DNA of 35,000 nucleotides from Glandiceps talaboti (lineage: Eukaryota > Hemichordata > Enteropneusta > Spengelidae): NCBI RefSeq assembly GCF_964340395.1, contig NC_135553.1, positions 23,039,449 to 23,074,448 of the forward strand. The letters are read 5' to 3'. How positions within the stretch are numbered: position 1 is the first letter of the stretch; every line of letters starts with the position of its first letter. Below, piece after piece: positions 1 through 9,889 of this stretch. The position numbers and the translations under genes were made by a program. The notes beneath the pieces are model-generated. The model was not told the DNA's origin. It saw only the letters and a list, made by a program, of their open reading frames with translations, and ran no database searches.

Positions 1-101
1 CTGTACTGCCTGGCCAAGTCAAGATTCCAGGTCATGATAAATGATTCACAAACCAAGACCATAAAATCTGTCATTGCTCATATTTATATAATATATTCAA
101 C

Positions 102-107
102 TTTATT
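102..107 (-). terminator. Possible polyadenylation signal of gene A (AATAAA)
   Basis: This minus-strand AATAAA lies about 385 bp past the stop of A. It has no conserved partner, so support is weak. The rest of 1-491 is AT-rich 3' flank with a short (TATG)n run at 153-182. It aligns with the flank of B only from about position 375 onward. Confidence 0.2.
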
Positions 108-491
108 GTTATGAAATGGCAGGAAAGGACTAAGTCACTGATTCTTTTTAAAATGTATGTATGTATGTATGTATGTATGTATACACATACATCGATTTAC
201 TGTTCTCAACACTAAGACTCGATTTATAATGTCTGCATAACCCTGTTTTACGTGTTTTGATGAAAGAGTAAATATTACAGAAGTAGGAAAAGCTACGAAT
301 TTCTTAGAATGCTTTAAACAAGCAAAAAATATGAAGAATAATGTCGAAATTTCTATTAATTAATTTGATATTCTGATAATTATCACTTAGCCTTTGACAT
401 GGTTTAGCTTTCATGTAAGTTTCACGTCTGCCAATCTTTGTCAGTTCCCTTCATAAACTTTGTTCCGATCTCTTGAGGTTCTCCGGTTTGT

Positions 492-1043
492 CTAAAACAG
501 GACATCGTTTTGAACCAATAGCTGTTTATCATCCTGAAAAGAATTATAATTTGATGGCGGGCTGATTCCACTGGCAGTGCCAGTTGCTCCTTCTAACGGT
601 GGTTGAACATTGTACGCTGGGGTTTGCGGTTGTTGGGGTTCTTGTCTTGGTGCTTGAAAGGCTGACTGCTGTTGCGGATCCGGATGTACATACATCTGTG
701 GTGCCATTGACGGTTGGTTATATACCGCTCCCTGTGAGTAGATCTGGGATGAGTGCATCTCTACATTGCGCTGTGGGGGTTGTTGTTGTGGTGGTGGTGG
801 TGGTGGTGGTGGTGGTGGTGGTGGTGGTGAACCAAAGTTTGAGCCTGTTAAAAGTGAAGCATCTATGAATGATATCAACCAATAGTGAGGGGAAATTAAA
901 GTTTGGAGTAATATAATATCACGAACTGACCAAGTCGATCCGTTCCATGTTATGTATATGTGCTAATTCATAGTGAAAATGTTAAGCTTATATAAAATAG
1001 TATTCTGTTCCACTTTTATGATTTGAGTGAGATTTGCAAAACT

Positions 1044-1130
<87 letters not shown>

Positions 1131-1327
1131 TTGGTAGTTCTGGAACTCTTTCTTGGTTGTAACTCGAGGTTTCACGGATGGTGCGATCATCAGACAACGT
1201 TGTATGATGATCGCACCATGCGTGAAACTCCGAGTTACAACCAAGAAAGAGTTCCAGAACTACCAAAACTATTGCGCTCTGCCACTGCGGTATAGAGAAC
1301 TGTCTTAGCAGATTGATACTCACCGAG

Positions 1328-1379
<52 letters not shown>

Positions 1380-1649
1380 ATTTCCCAACAACTAGGTGTC
1401 GATACGCGCATCAGTCAAATATGTCATGGTTGACGTAATCCACTCTTGTTACCATGGTTGCAGATAAAACTTACCCGGAACTAAAGTCACGACCTGCATA
1501 CCCGGTTGATACATATAGAGATTGGAGGCTGGCTGCATTGTCGTCATAGGAACCTGATTTGGTCGGGTACTCATTTGAGCGGGCACGTAATATAACTAGC
1601 ACAAAATAACAATAGACAGAGAGGTAATGCAAACATCATCACACAGTCT

Positions 1650-1710
<61 letters not shown>

Positions 1711-4700
1711 TTTGATACTGACAGTTCGATATATGACTTCTATTAAGATCATTAGTCAAAACACATGAAAACCCAGGAATTTGTGTGTCCCCTTCTTTTT
1801 ACATATTGTAAATACATGTCCGTTTGTAAGACCAATGATTTCATTTTCATTTTATATTTGCATTGATTGTAGAATTTCAAAACAAAATTAATAAAAGACA
1901 AAAAAACATCAAGTATGCAATGATTATACCATTGTTGTGAAATCTACACAGATGAATTGAACGACGAACAAATGCTAAGCATGTCGTGGACATACTGCTG
2001 GAAATCCTGCCTTCAATTTGAACTAAAACTGTTATGTTATACACATGTAATGTAGTCCAACCATATAATTGACTTATCTTATACCTTGACATATGTCCAA
2101 GTTCAAATGTATATATATTACACATATTTTTGCAACCTAGAGAGCTTACTAAGTCAGTATAAATGTGTTGTGCAATGAATTGTGAACTCCGTCAGCGGTG
2201 TGAGATAATGCAGTCATCCTATAAGTAATACTTACATTTGGAGCTACGCTTTCAGATTTACCACAGCAAACACTCTTACAGCATACAACAGAGGCTAAGA
2301 TGGCAACAACACCTTCAATAACTGAGATAGTTACAAGGAAGGCATCAATAGTTACCTTTGCAGCCTGTATTAATGGAATTAAGACATCAGTAATCATTAT
2401 ATGTTACCATTTCTATTTTCTTGTAAAAAAAAACATTTCATCTATTTCGAGAACTTTCAGAAGTAGCTTTCATTTAGGTGAAATACATTCGACCTAATTG
2501 TCAACATGAAATGATTTTCCATGTTCAATCCAGATATCATTATATTAGTTTCACACATAAACATTGACGTTTAATGATATACTTACGTCATAATTATAAT
2601 AATAATCAATGTCAACTGCTAAAGCAATGGAAGACAGAACCAATAAGACACAGCCACTTAGGGATGCTGATATGATTGACAAAACCATAGTTGCTACGAT
2701 CTGTTCGAAAAATACAAATATTTTAAAATATTATTATTTTTGAATTACCCAGTTTTTGTATCATACTTCTCAATATGACTTTATGGTGTGTAATGTAAAT
2801 ATGCAGCACTTCATACTACAACACTGTGTGTTATATTAAACTTTTTTTTTTATTTCCACTGTCCTGTAGCAAATCATGGGATAGATTCCACTTCAGTTGA
2901 TTTATTAATCTTCTTAAAGTACTTTCCAAAATTACGACATTACGGTTCTGAAACATTACATTTATAAGATGACAATTTATCAAAAACTTAAACGCCAATG
3001 GTGCAGGGTCGAATTCTGTCATTTTATATCTTTACCTTAATCAAGTTATAGATTGTAACTTACGGTACATGTTGTCTTCGCTTTTGCTGATGCTATCTCA
3101 ATCGACCCAGTGACAATGAACTGAGAATTGAAACCAAAAATGATAGGCTTATAAATATATTTAGTTATGCTTACAACCAATTCACACATAGAAAAGCATA
3201 TTGTTCATGTGTTAGTTTTGTGTTTTTAACATAACAAACTGAGTCTGAGCTCCCTGTGGTAATAGGTTGAAATGTACTAGATATGTTGGCTCTTGTATGA
3301 TATTAAATTAAATATGAAATATCAACAAGCCATACATGCCTGTGGTTCTATGAAGCCCCTCATTGTTATTTCTGTGTAGATTGAATGCCTTCTGTAAGGG
3401 CAAAACCATAGATTTTTGAACCTACAGACATATTGTTGGAATGCAAAATTATGAGCAGAAGATATTATACATGATGTACCCCTTAATTGAACAATTAAGC
3501 ATATCAAACTATATGACGCTTGCATGGTTAACATATTACCTGATTATCGGGAAAAAAATAATTATTCAAATTCACAATTACGGTTATAAACTACAATAAC
3601 AAGCTTAAAGGACACATCATGACATGCTCTTCTTTACCATCAATGCATTTACTACATTATTTGAAATTATATTATATCATGCTACTATGTGCCATTCTGA
3701 TTGGATAATAACTGTGGTAAAATCCCATTTTACCACGGCTGGCAGTGGTAAAATGGGCCCCTAAACTAGCATATGAATAGTACATACAAGCTGAATGTGT
3801 TCGTTCTTATACCAATAAGTTAACACTTCCTCAGAGTAAAGGTGTGTCAGGTATCCTGTACAATAGTTTGGGTTGCAGTAGTCCAAATAATTCCACTGAT
3901 GACCTTGCGATCGAAAGCAACGATCGATCAGTGGCTTCAACATCACTGGCCATGGCTGAGAAGGTACAAGTTCTCCCATGCAACGAGCCGTCTCAACGTC
4001 CTGCTCTCGTTGAATCAAGCAACACCAATTTAACTTTTAACCATCAGTCAAGTGCGTCAGGATTATTTCAAAACTGTACATGTTAAGGTTCAGTCAATGT
4101 TCAATTTGTTAACCATTAAATAAAAGTGTAGCGTCGCGTCTCTGATTTACTGTCTCGAGCTTTCTCCGATTCAACTGATTCAACGCCGAGACATCTATTT
4201 TAGCAGTGTACAAGTTTGTATTGTTCATATGTAAATATCCAAACAAAATTGTTACTTTCTTTGACCTCTTGCCCCGTTTTCTTTGTTGCTAGTTTCAACG
4301 CGTTTTCGTTATGCATTATATGATGTAAATAAAGTAATTTATCAATGCAATGCAGTGTATGGTTTGTGTTCATAACGTTCATGCAGTGTGTGTGTGGGGG
4401 GGGGGGGGCGACATGAACGTATCCACTCATCAAAATATGCTCGTTCCCGACGATCTATTACCGACGATCTTTTTCTGTATGTGCGAATTCGCCTTTTTCA
4501 GGCATATAAATAACCACAGAATCACATTTAGAAGATATAGACACATATTTTGATATAATATAATAACAATAACCCCCTCCGAAGGCGGGTATACACTCGA
4601 ATTTGGTACAATTCACTCCATATAGCACTCGCCATTCGGCTCGTGCTATATGTCGCGAATTGTACCAAAATCTCGCGTATACCCGCCTTCGGCGGAGGTT

Positions 4701-5489
4701 ATTGCTTAATTTAAAGCTTGCATTCTAAAGATGTTGCCTACTTATCAAAAAAATGGTTATTTATGCAAATTACGCATAACATTTAAAAACAACATATTAT
4801 ACTACATCAAACACGTGTTGCTTCTTATGGTTGATGTATGTACAAAATCAAATGAAATTGTATAGCCCAATTACCAAAAATCATTAATTATGCAAGTTAC
4901 TCATTAAAACTAAAAATGTACCAACAGGCTTAATTAGATATGTGTACCTTTTCGTGGTTGATGTCTTTGAAAAGGTATATTGAATTTGAAGTATGCATTA
5001 TTAATGTATAGCTTAATAACTGAAAATCATCAATTATGCAAATTAAAACTCATTAAAACTAAAACCTGTACCAATAGACTTAATAAAATATGAGTACTTT
5101 TTCGTGGTTGGTGTATTTGAAAAAGTATATTGAATTTGAAGTATTATGGTTGATGTATATACTAAATGTTGCGGAATTTGACGCATGCATTCTTTAGATA
5201 TGAATAAATTAATTATACAAATTATTCATTACACCTATGAGCTACATCAACAAACAATGTAAGATGTGAACTTCATTATGGTTAACACATGTACCAAATT
5301 ATGTTGAATTTGAAGAGTGCATTCTTAAGATATAGATTAATTACTAAAAAAATCAATCAATTATGCAAATGACTAATTAATCTTCATTGCATGTTTTCAA
5401 AAATGTAATAATTCCTTGTGATTAGCATATGGAAGATGTGTACCAAGTTTCATTAACATCAATGCAGTAGTTGTTGGGATATCTTGTGC

Positions 5490-5554
<65 letters not shown>

Positions 5555-5670
5555 CACACACACATACATACATACAAAAGACAGACAGACAGACACACAC
5601 ACACACACACACACATACATACATACATACATACATACATACATACAAAAGACAGACAGACAGACAGACA

Positions 5671-5726
<56 letters not shown>

Positions 5727-5976
5727 ACATAATCGACCCTTACGGGAGGTAAAGTATAACACTTACAAGTATACCACACCATATTCCTGTGCTAATAACA
5801 GAGCCTGCACAGCCAGCAATAATCGAACCAATACCAAACCCGACTGCTAGTACACCAAGAACAAGCTGAGTTATTCCAAGTCCAGTAGCAGTTTTGGCGG
5901 CATACTGTCGTCTCCCACCGCGATGTGACGTAGATGGCGCCATCGCTTGTTGAACGATAACAGGTTGTTGTGACAT
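492..5976 (-). CDS. Gene A: CD20/MS4A-like four-pass membrane protein, Pro-rich tail (6 coding exons)
   Basis: Coding exons on the minus strand are 5767-5976, 3064-3120, 2587-2700, 2236-2364, 1475-1595 and 492-844. All are bounded by GT/AG; junctions are phase 0 except the last, which is phase 1. The total is 984 bp, giving 327 residues. The start is the MSQQPVIVQQ methionine, shared by all four copies and 13 nt inside a spliced exon. TM1 is about residues 33-59. TM2 spans the exon 1/2 junction (GIWCGILFIVTGSIEI), and this W-x-G-x-x-(F/Y)-I-x-x-G-S pattern is the best family signature. TM3 lies in exon 3 and TM4 in exon 4, which ends in Cys pairs (VVCCKSVCCGKS, possible palmitoylation sites). 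The loop before TM4 is Tyr-rich (DIDYYYNYD). The C-tail carries 13 consecutive prolines, then Gln/Pro-rich sequence, and ends SPPSNYNSFQDDKQLL plus seven residues. The PPxY of the paralogs is lost. A role as a membrane receptor, adaptor or channel-like protein is inferred from the family only. TMEM176-like is the main alternative. Confidence 0.85.
789..829 (-). repeat. In-frame (CCA)n tract coding polyproline in gene A
   Basis: A trinucleotide run within the last exon of A encodes 13 consecutive prolines. At the same place B encodes QQQQPP, and C and D have QQPT, so the expansion is private to A. Polyproline of this kind can bind SH3, EVH1 or profilin-type domains. Confidence 0.9.
1047..1127. 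repeat. (AT)n microsatellite, left flank of hairpin element
   Basis: About 40 AT units in the intron between coding exons 5 and 6 of gene A. It directly abuts the inverted-repeat element at 1127-1270. Confidence 0.95.
1127..1329. mobile_element. Foldback (MITE-like) element embedded in (TA)n, gene A intron
   Basis: Positions 1127-1270 form a near-perfect inverted repeat with arms of about 72 bp, centred on CAACGTTG at 1195-1202. It is followed by a 60-bp segment (1270-1329) ending in ACTCACCGAGTTA. (TA)n arrays flank both sides (to 1127, and 1329-1377). The 60-bp segment recurs in reverse orientation at 13867-13931, again inside (TA)n, so this is a dispersed element with TA targeting. No transposase is present. 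The superfamily is unassigned; Tc1/mariner-type targeting at TA is plausible. Confidence 0.7.
1329..1377. repeat. (TA)n microsatellite, right flank of hairpin element
   Basis: About 24 TA units immediately after the element; the pair of flanking arrays suggests insertion into, or seeding of, a TA array. Confidence 0.95.
1654..1708. repeat. (TA)n microsatellite in gene A intron 4
   Basis: A TA array about 60 bp from the acceptor of coding exon 5. Gene B has a (TA)n(TG)n array at the same intron position (11228-11319), so the locus predates the A/B split. Confidence 0.9.
2365..3063. other. Gene A introns 2 and 3: no further features
   Basis: Apart from exon 3 (2587-2700) these intron stretches are AT-rich and hold no coherent ORF or repeat that I can support. 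Short segments align with the matching introns of B. Confidence 0.5.
3720..3765. repeat. Short inverted/direct repeat cluster TGGTAAAAT
   Basis: TGGTAAAAT and its complement ATTTTACCA occur three times in about 40 bp (CTGTGGTAAAATCCCATTTT, then GTGGTAAAATGGG), giving a small hairpin. It borders the open-frame segment 3781-4086 and may be the terminus of an old element. Confidence 0.4.
3781..4086 (+). other. Unidentified segment open on both strands, in gene A intron 1
   Basis: The plus strand is open for 101 codons ending QNCTC-stop, and the minus strand is open for about 90 codons ending IHMLV-stop at 3761. Both compositions look unusually protein-like for an AT-rich intron and there is no low-complexity sequence. 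It is not found in the other three units. I do not recognise either translation. It could be the eroded interior of a transposon or a chance open frame. Confidence 0.2.
4567..4704. mobile_element. Palindromic hairpin MITE, gene A intron 1
   Basis: A 138-bp near-palindrome with arms of about 60 bp: left CAATAACC...CTCCGAAGGCGGGTATAC, right GTATACCCGCCTTCGG...GGTTATTG. The centre is around CCATTCGGC. GC content is much higher than in the flanks, marking it as foreign. It has no coding capacity and is absent from units B, C and D. Confidence 0.7.
4730..5460. repeat. Degenerate tandem repeat array (units of roughly 120-175 bp)
   Basis: Phrases such as ATTATGCAAATTACTCATTA, TTTTCGTGGTTGATGT and TATTGAATTTGAAGTATGCA recur four to five times with drift. 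The array runs into a 3' phrase (TGTGTACCAAGTTTCATTAA, then GGATATCTTGTGCAGACAGA) that grades into a (CAGA)n tail. This resembles a non-autonomous element that spawns microsatellites at its end. It is found only in unit A; B has just the short terminal phrase near 14235-14290. Confidence 0.55.
5490..5722. repeat. Compound (CAGA)n/(CACA)n/(CATA)n microsatellite beside a splice donor
   Basis: Two successive blocks of CAGA, CA and CATA units end about 44 bp downstream, in transcript sense, of the donor of coding exon 1 of A. In pre-mRNA this reads as (UG)n/(UGUC)n. B has a shorter version at the same place. Confidence 0.95.
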
Positions 5977-6059
5977 TATTCGACTTTAACTGTCAAGAGA
6001 ACACATAAGAATATGATTAATATTTAATATTTAACACAATTGAACTGCTTGGGTTCAGC

Positions 6060-6660
6060 AGTGATGTAGACATGGCACAGTGACTGTCTGGCTGTGTGCC
6101 TGTCTGTGTGTAAACAACTTAAAATTAAAAAATACTGACCCAATTGCCATGATATTTGGCGGGTATGTTACCTTGGGTGTTTATAATATGTGATTTTTGG
6201 TCAAAAAGTGATGAAACCATCGATAAAATGTCTTTTTGTTACATAATATATAATTCCAAAACTACTGAGCAGATCGGGCTGACGTTTGGTTGGAATGTTC
6301 TTTGAGTGTTTATAGTAAGAAATTTTCACGATGTGGTGATGATCATATCAATGCAAATTCTGTCTAAAAATCTCAATTTGGGTCAAAAACATGATGGGGA
6401 TGTTTCTGGAAGTATTATTCTGCAGTTTTTGTTCAAAATATTTTGACAAATCTGGCCCTAGCAACCATGATCCGTCCTTTGCAACAGTGAAATGACGATG
6501 CATATTACAAAGATAACAGGGATGGGTAGGTAAGTGAATAAAGATTTATAAAATGTGTTTGCAAATATCCCTAGCAACAAGACCACGCCCATAGCAACAC
6601 CCGAATAAAGAAGTACATTGTAAAGACATATATAGGCAAGCAAATAAACATTCAAAAAAT
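6060..6660. repeat. Dispersed repeat with two degenerate internal units
   Basis: It starts with a TGTCTG-rich stretch. The phrase TACTGACCCAATTGCCATGA...GGGTATGTTACCTTGGGTGT then recurs in degenerate form about 115 bp later (ACTACTGAGCAGATCGGGCT...GGAATGTTC). The right part (CCTAGCAACAAGACCACGCC, GATAACAGGGATGGGTAGG) matches 13147-13270 in unit B. It is a non-autonomous repeat family of unknown class. Confidence 0.5.
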
Positions 6661-6807
6661 GCCTAGTTCACCCCCATTTTCTGACTATCGTAAATACCGT
6701 CACCACTGCCGGTATTTTCTGAATATCAACATCTTGTATTATGATCATCCTAGAATATAATATTATCATCCTGGATTATAATTTTAGCTCACAAGTGACA
6801 ATGCCTG

Positions 6808-6870
6808 GAATCCATGCGGATTGGATTTTTTCATTTTCTTGTACAAATCCAATCCGCATGGATTCCAGAT
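6808..6870. repeat. Hairpin around GGAATCCATGCGGATTGGAT
   Basis: Arms of about 20 bp (GGAATCCATGCGGATTGGAT and its complement) surround a 20-nt T-rich loop. A corresponding, more eroded hairpin is in the same intron of gene B near 15405-15486. Confidence 0.6.
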
Positions 6871-7107
6871 AGCGGAATAGAGTAGTAGCAATAGTGGTTC
6901 AAGTCTGCAGGTAGGCTAGAGATTTATAGAAGCAAAATGAATCCACTGTCAGACTGTCTGTGTTTGTTTGTTTGTCTGTCTGTCTGTCAGTTCGCTTCAA
7001 TTCACTAAAGACTAAGTTGATTGACCCTGTGGGATAATCTTGTACGTCAATGAACATATTAATCTAGAGCAGATATCTTAACTTGGTGATACAATTTCTT
7101 TTCCACA

Positions 7108-7235
7108 TGAGAATTGATCCACTAAATTGACCACCAAGGTGTTGAATACATATACACCATATCTATCAATTGAAATATTCTGACAATAAATGCTTGTCGC
7201 GTTACTCATTATTTACATTGCGGTTGTCACACCTG
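7108..7235. promoter_or_regulatory. Block conserved in all four units (copy A)
   Basis: The plus-strand words GATCCACTAAATTGACCACC, CAATAAATGCTTGTCG and GTTACTCATTATTTACATTG are shared with 15705-15875 (B), 25178-25312 (C) and 34725-34855 (D), always in the 5' UTR intron. It is better preserved than its surroundings, so it may be an intronic regulatory element; shared descent alone could also explain it. Confidence 0.4.
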
Positions 7236-7427
7236 ATAAAATAAATATTGATCGTGTCTAGTTAGCTGAAATCATGACAACCTGTCTTTGGTTCAACATA
7301 GATTTTAAACGTATTAGTGTTTCAATGAGACACAACAATGTGATATACTTGTGCAGAGTCAAACTATAGTAACATTCAATTTGGTGTGATTTGTCATATG
7401 TGGATGATTAGAATCACTCTGACTTAC

Positions 7428-7520
7428 CTATGGACTGTTACTGAGCTGCATCAACGTACCTGCATGTTTTAGAATAAACATGAAGTCACCTTTGGAACTT
7501 TTTATGACGTCAGTATTATG
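7428..7520 (-). promoter_or_regulatory. Gene A non-coding first exon and promoter block (CRE)
   Basis: The minus strand shows CCATAG|GTAAGT at 7428/7427, an excellent donor that pairs with the CAG acceptor in front of the ATG exon (exon starts at 5989). Upstream of the donor is a block conserved in A, B and C: a full CRE (TGACGTCA) near 7506-7513, followed by an AT-rich TCATAAAAAG and TTCCAAAGGTGA. The block also holds a short upstream ORF (ATG at 7479-7481, stop 7428-7430). The true transcription start cannot be read from sequence; the exon extent to the left of the CRE is an estimate. Confidence 0.6.
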
Positions 7521-7792
7521 TTTGCTGTCATGAATTAGTTAATATTTAATTGTTCGGATAAAAACTCTTAAAAACGTTTAGTTGGTGCTCTCTTCATTGT
7601 GATTTAAAACGCCTGTCATGGACTACGAGATTAAGCTATGGCGACATAAATTATTTTGGAAGTGGAAAACCGTTTATAAATAGTATCTGAGATGATCATG
7701 ATTTTCAAAACAAGCCTTTCAGGTATTAAGGTTTTGCCGTCAATACACAGCAGATGGTGAGCACTTGAAATAGACGAACTCTATCACTAAAT

Positions 7793-7954
7793 CACAGTCA
7801 CTTGTGAACTCACTGTTACCCGAAACAGTCACCGGTAACAGTATTTTTATGAATATCGTAAACACCTATAATAACGTCATTATTTTGTATTATGATCATC
7901 CTAGACTAGAATATCACTATCCTGGAATGGGATATTAGTTCGCAAGTGACTGTG
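7793..7954. mobile_element. MITE with 18-bp terminal inverted repeats, upstream of gene A
   Basis: Left terminus CACAGTCACTTGTGAACT (7793-7810) and right terminus AGTTCGCAAGTGACTGTG (7937-7954) are inverted copies with one mismatch, 162 bp end to end. The interior matches 6725-6803 (TTGTATTATGATCATCCTAG, CTCACAAGTGACAATGCC), a second partial copy. Unit B lacks it at the matching site. No target duplication is evident. Confidence 0.6.
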
Positions 7955-8029
7955 CCATAAAAAACAACAACTACAAACGCAATTAAACTGACTACCCAAA
8001 AATGTAATAGCCTGGAACCCATGCGAATG

Positions 8030-8120
8030 TAGTCTAGAATTCTAAACTGGCACAGTACATTACGTTAAAAACTTCATTCCCAAAACGTAATGTCAGGTAC
8101 CAGTTTTTAATTCTAGACTA
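8030..8120. mobile_element. 91-bp hairpin MITE with 9-bp target site duplication
   Basis: The element starts TAGTCTAGAATTCTAAACTG and ends CAGTTTTTAATTCTAGACTA, with inverted termini of about 21 bp and near-complete internal self-complementarity. It is flanked on both sides by ATGCGAATG (8021-8029 and 8121-8129). Unit B preserves the empty site (CATGCGAATGGAGGTTTTGA near 16568), proving insertion after the A/B split. A 9-bp duplication is typical of Mutator-like elements and possible for Merlin. Confidence 0.85.
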
Positions 8121-9216
8121 ATGCGAATGGGGGTTTTTTGAATTCGTTATTTTCTCATTGGGAAATCAAATTTCATGTACTAACATTTAACCATAATGTA
8201 ATAAAAGTGACTACCCATAAATGGAATAAACTGACTGACCACAAATGTAATAACATTTAACAATATCAATGTAATAACCTGACTGACCATACACATAATA
8301 ACATATTGGCTTGAAATTATTTTATTGTGTCTTGTCGTCCAAGTAACGACAAGGATGTTGAAATCGTTTTACCTTTGTGTACACGTCAACAGGGATATCC
8401 TCTCAATAAATGCCTGCCGCATTACACATTACTTTGCTGTCATCGTCCTTGACAGAAGGACTGTCCATGTTTGATGTGATAAATTCAAATTACTTGAATA
8501 CAAATTTTAGTGTATATGTTACAAGAGGCATATTATCATGAGGCATATTATGTACAAAACTAGTAATGGTGAGATTTGTAGAAAAGAAAAAGTTACCAAC
8601 ACAAGTGTGATAGTACATGTACCTGCTATGTCACGTGTGTGTATTACTAAAATCAAAAACTTCGATTGATGACACAATTAAAAGTAAAGTTCAAAGGTCG
8701 ACGTATGCACATACTTGTTACTGTCATCCGTATTACCCTCGTCATCACATATTTTCAAATTGAAGTAATCATCTTTCCTCACTTTATATTCCATTATTTT
8801 CCAATATATATTTTTAAAAATCAACATTCTTACAAGATCAATATTGTGATGTCGCCAGGTTAGGCACACATTCATTGCGTTTACCAGAGCAAGCGATGAC
8901 GCACGTGTATGCCTGGCAATTACTCGAAACCAAGACGCCAGTGTAAACTATTTAAGACGAGATTCGAAGCAATACAATGCATAACGCATACAGTCGTTCA
9001 GTTGTTCTGGAAGGCGTTTCAGGCTGTCCGTTCGTCTGTCTAGCGATCGATCTAAAATTCTGAATTTCCTACCACTGCTTATATTCACTTTCTCCTAGTA
9101 TCACTTATGCAACATTTACGTCAAACCATGACATATTTCATTTATTGGTGATAAACAATAACATGTATGTCATTAGGATGTGTTGCTACTGGTTTGTTGT
9201 AGTTACATAATATCAT

Positions 9217-9264
9217 CAAAGTTCATGATTCATATTTAATCAAAGTTCATGATTCATATTTTAA
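9217..9264. repeat. 24-bp tandem duplication
   Basis: CAAAGTTCATGATTCATATT plus four bases occurs twice back to back, with near-identical copies, consistent with a recent slippage event. Confidence 0.85.
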
Positions 9265-9357
9265 TCAACTGGGGTCACTGGATCAATTACAGTACAGATT
9301 ACTAATAACATACGCGTACGTGTCGTAGATGAGAATTTGAAACACGTCAGATTATAT

Positions 9358-9473
9358 TGTCACGGTTGCCGCCTCACACTCCAAATATCATACCAGCTGA
9401 TACAGTTGTAAACTCAAATAAACTTTATTACACACACATAACGGAAAGGGCAGGAGCTGAAGTAACTGTGACA
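9358..9473. mobile_element. Candidate short solo LTR or small inverted-repeat element
   Basis: It begins TGTCACGGTTGCCGCC and ends AACTGTGACA, i.e. TG...CA termini with a short inverted TGTCAC(G/A)GTT. The internal plus-strand AAACTCAAATAAACTTTATT resembles an LTR poly(A) region. It is short for an LTR (116 bp) and shows no clean target duplication. Confidence 0.35.
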
Positions 9474-9674
9474 TTATTATATAAAGTTACATTTGTATTT
9501 CCCAGTATAACTTAACCATTCTACAATATTATTGCATATGTTCACATGAATTGAACCATTCCGATAAAAAAAAACTTTTAACAATAATACAAAGTGGAAC
9601 AATTTTTAGAGTGCTCTTATAATCTGACTTCCCTATTGCAGATTTAATTTCATCATGACTAAAATTATCCAAAT

Positions 9675-9675
<1 letters not shown>

Positions 9676-9763
<88 letters not shown>

Positions 9764-9764
9764 C

Positions 9765-9858
<94 letters not shown>
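9676..9858. repeat. (GATA)n microsatellite
   Basis: About 45 GATA units with a single GACA interruption near 9762. It lies in the intergenic region upstream of A and downstream of B. Confidence 0.97.
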
Positions 9859-9889
9859 TGTGTTTAATGTCCTTTTTGTGACCGTCATG

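Larger units (their letters stand above)
5990..7427 (-). other. Gene A intron in the 5' UTR
   Basis: Intron between the non-coding exon and the ATG exon. It holds a repeat at 6060-6660, a small hairpin at 6808-6870, a TGTC/TTTG proto-microsatellite near 6950-6990 and a block conserved in all four units at 7108-7235. No coding exon is seen. Confidence 0.5.

Noticed and set aside
584-868. Plus-strand open frame opposite the last exon of gene A
   Set aside because: It is the antisense shadow of the polyproline/Pro-Gln tail; the Val-rich translation comes from the (CCA)n complement.
963-1380. Several open frames made of alternating Tyr-Ile
   Set aside because: They are translations of (TA)n arrays and the hairpin element between them, not genes.
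5397-5782. Open frames of Cys-Val, Thr-Asp-Arg-Gln or His-Thr runs
   Set aside because: Simple translation of the CAGA/CA/CATA microsatellite in all frames.
8895-9060. Plus-strand promoter-like patch (E-box, TATTTAA, TTCAGT)
   Set aside because: No coding sequence or splice structure follows on the plus strand, and the spacing from the TATA-like box to the initiator is about 50 nt, too long for a convincing core promoter.
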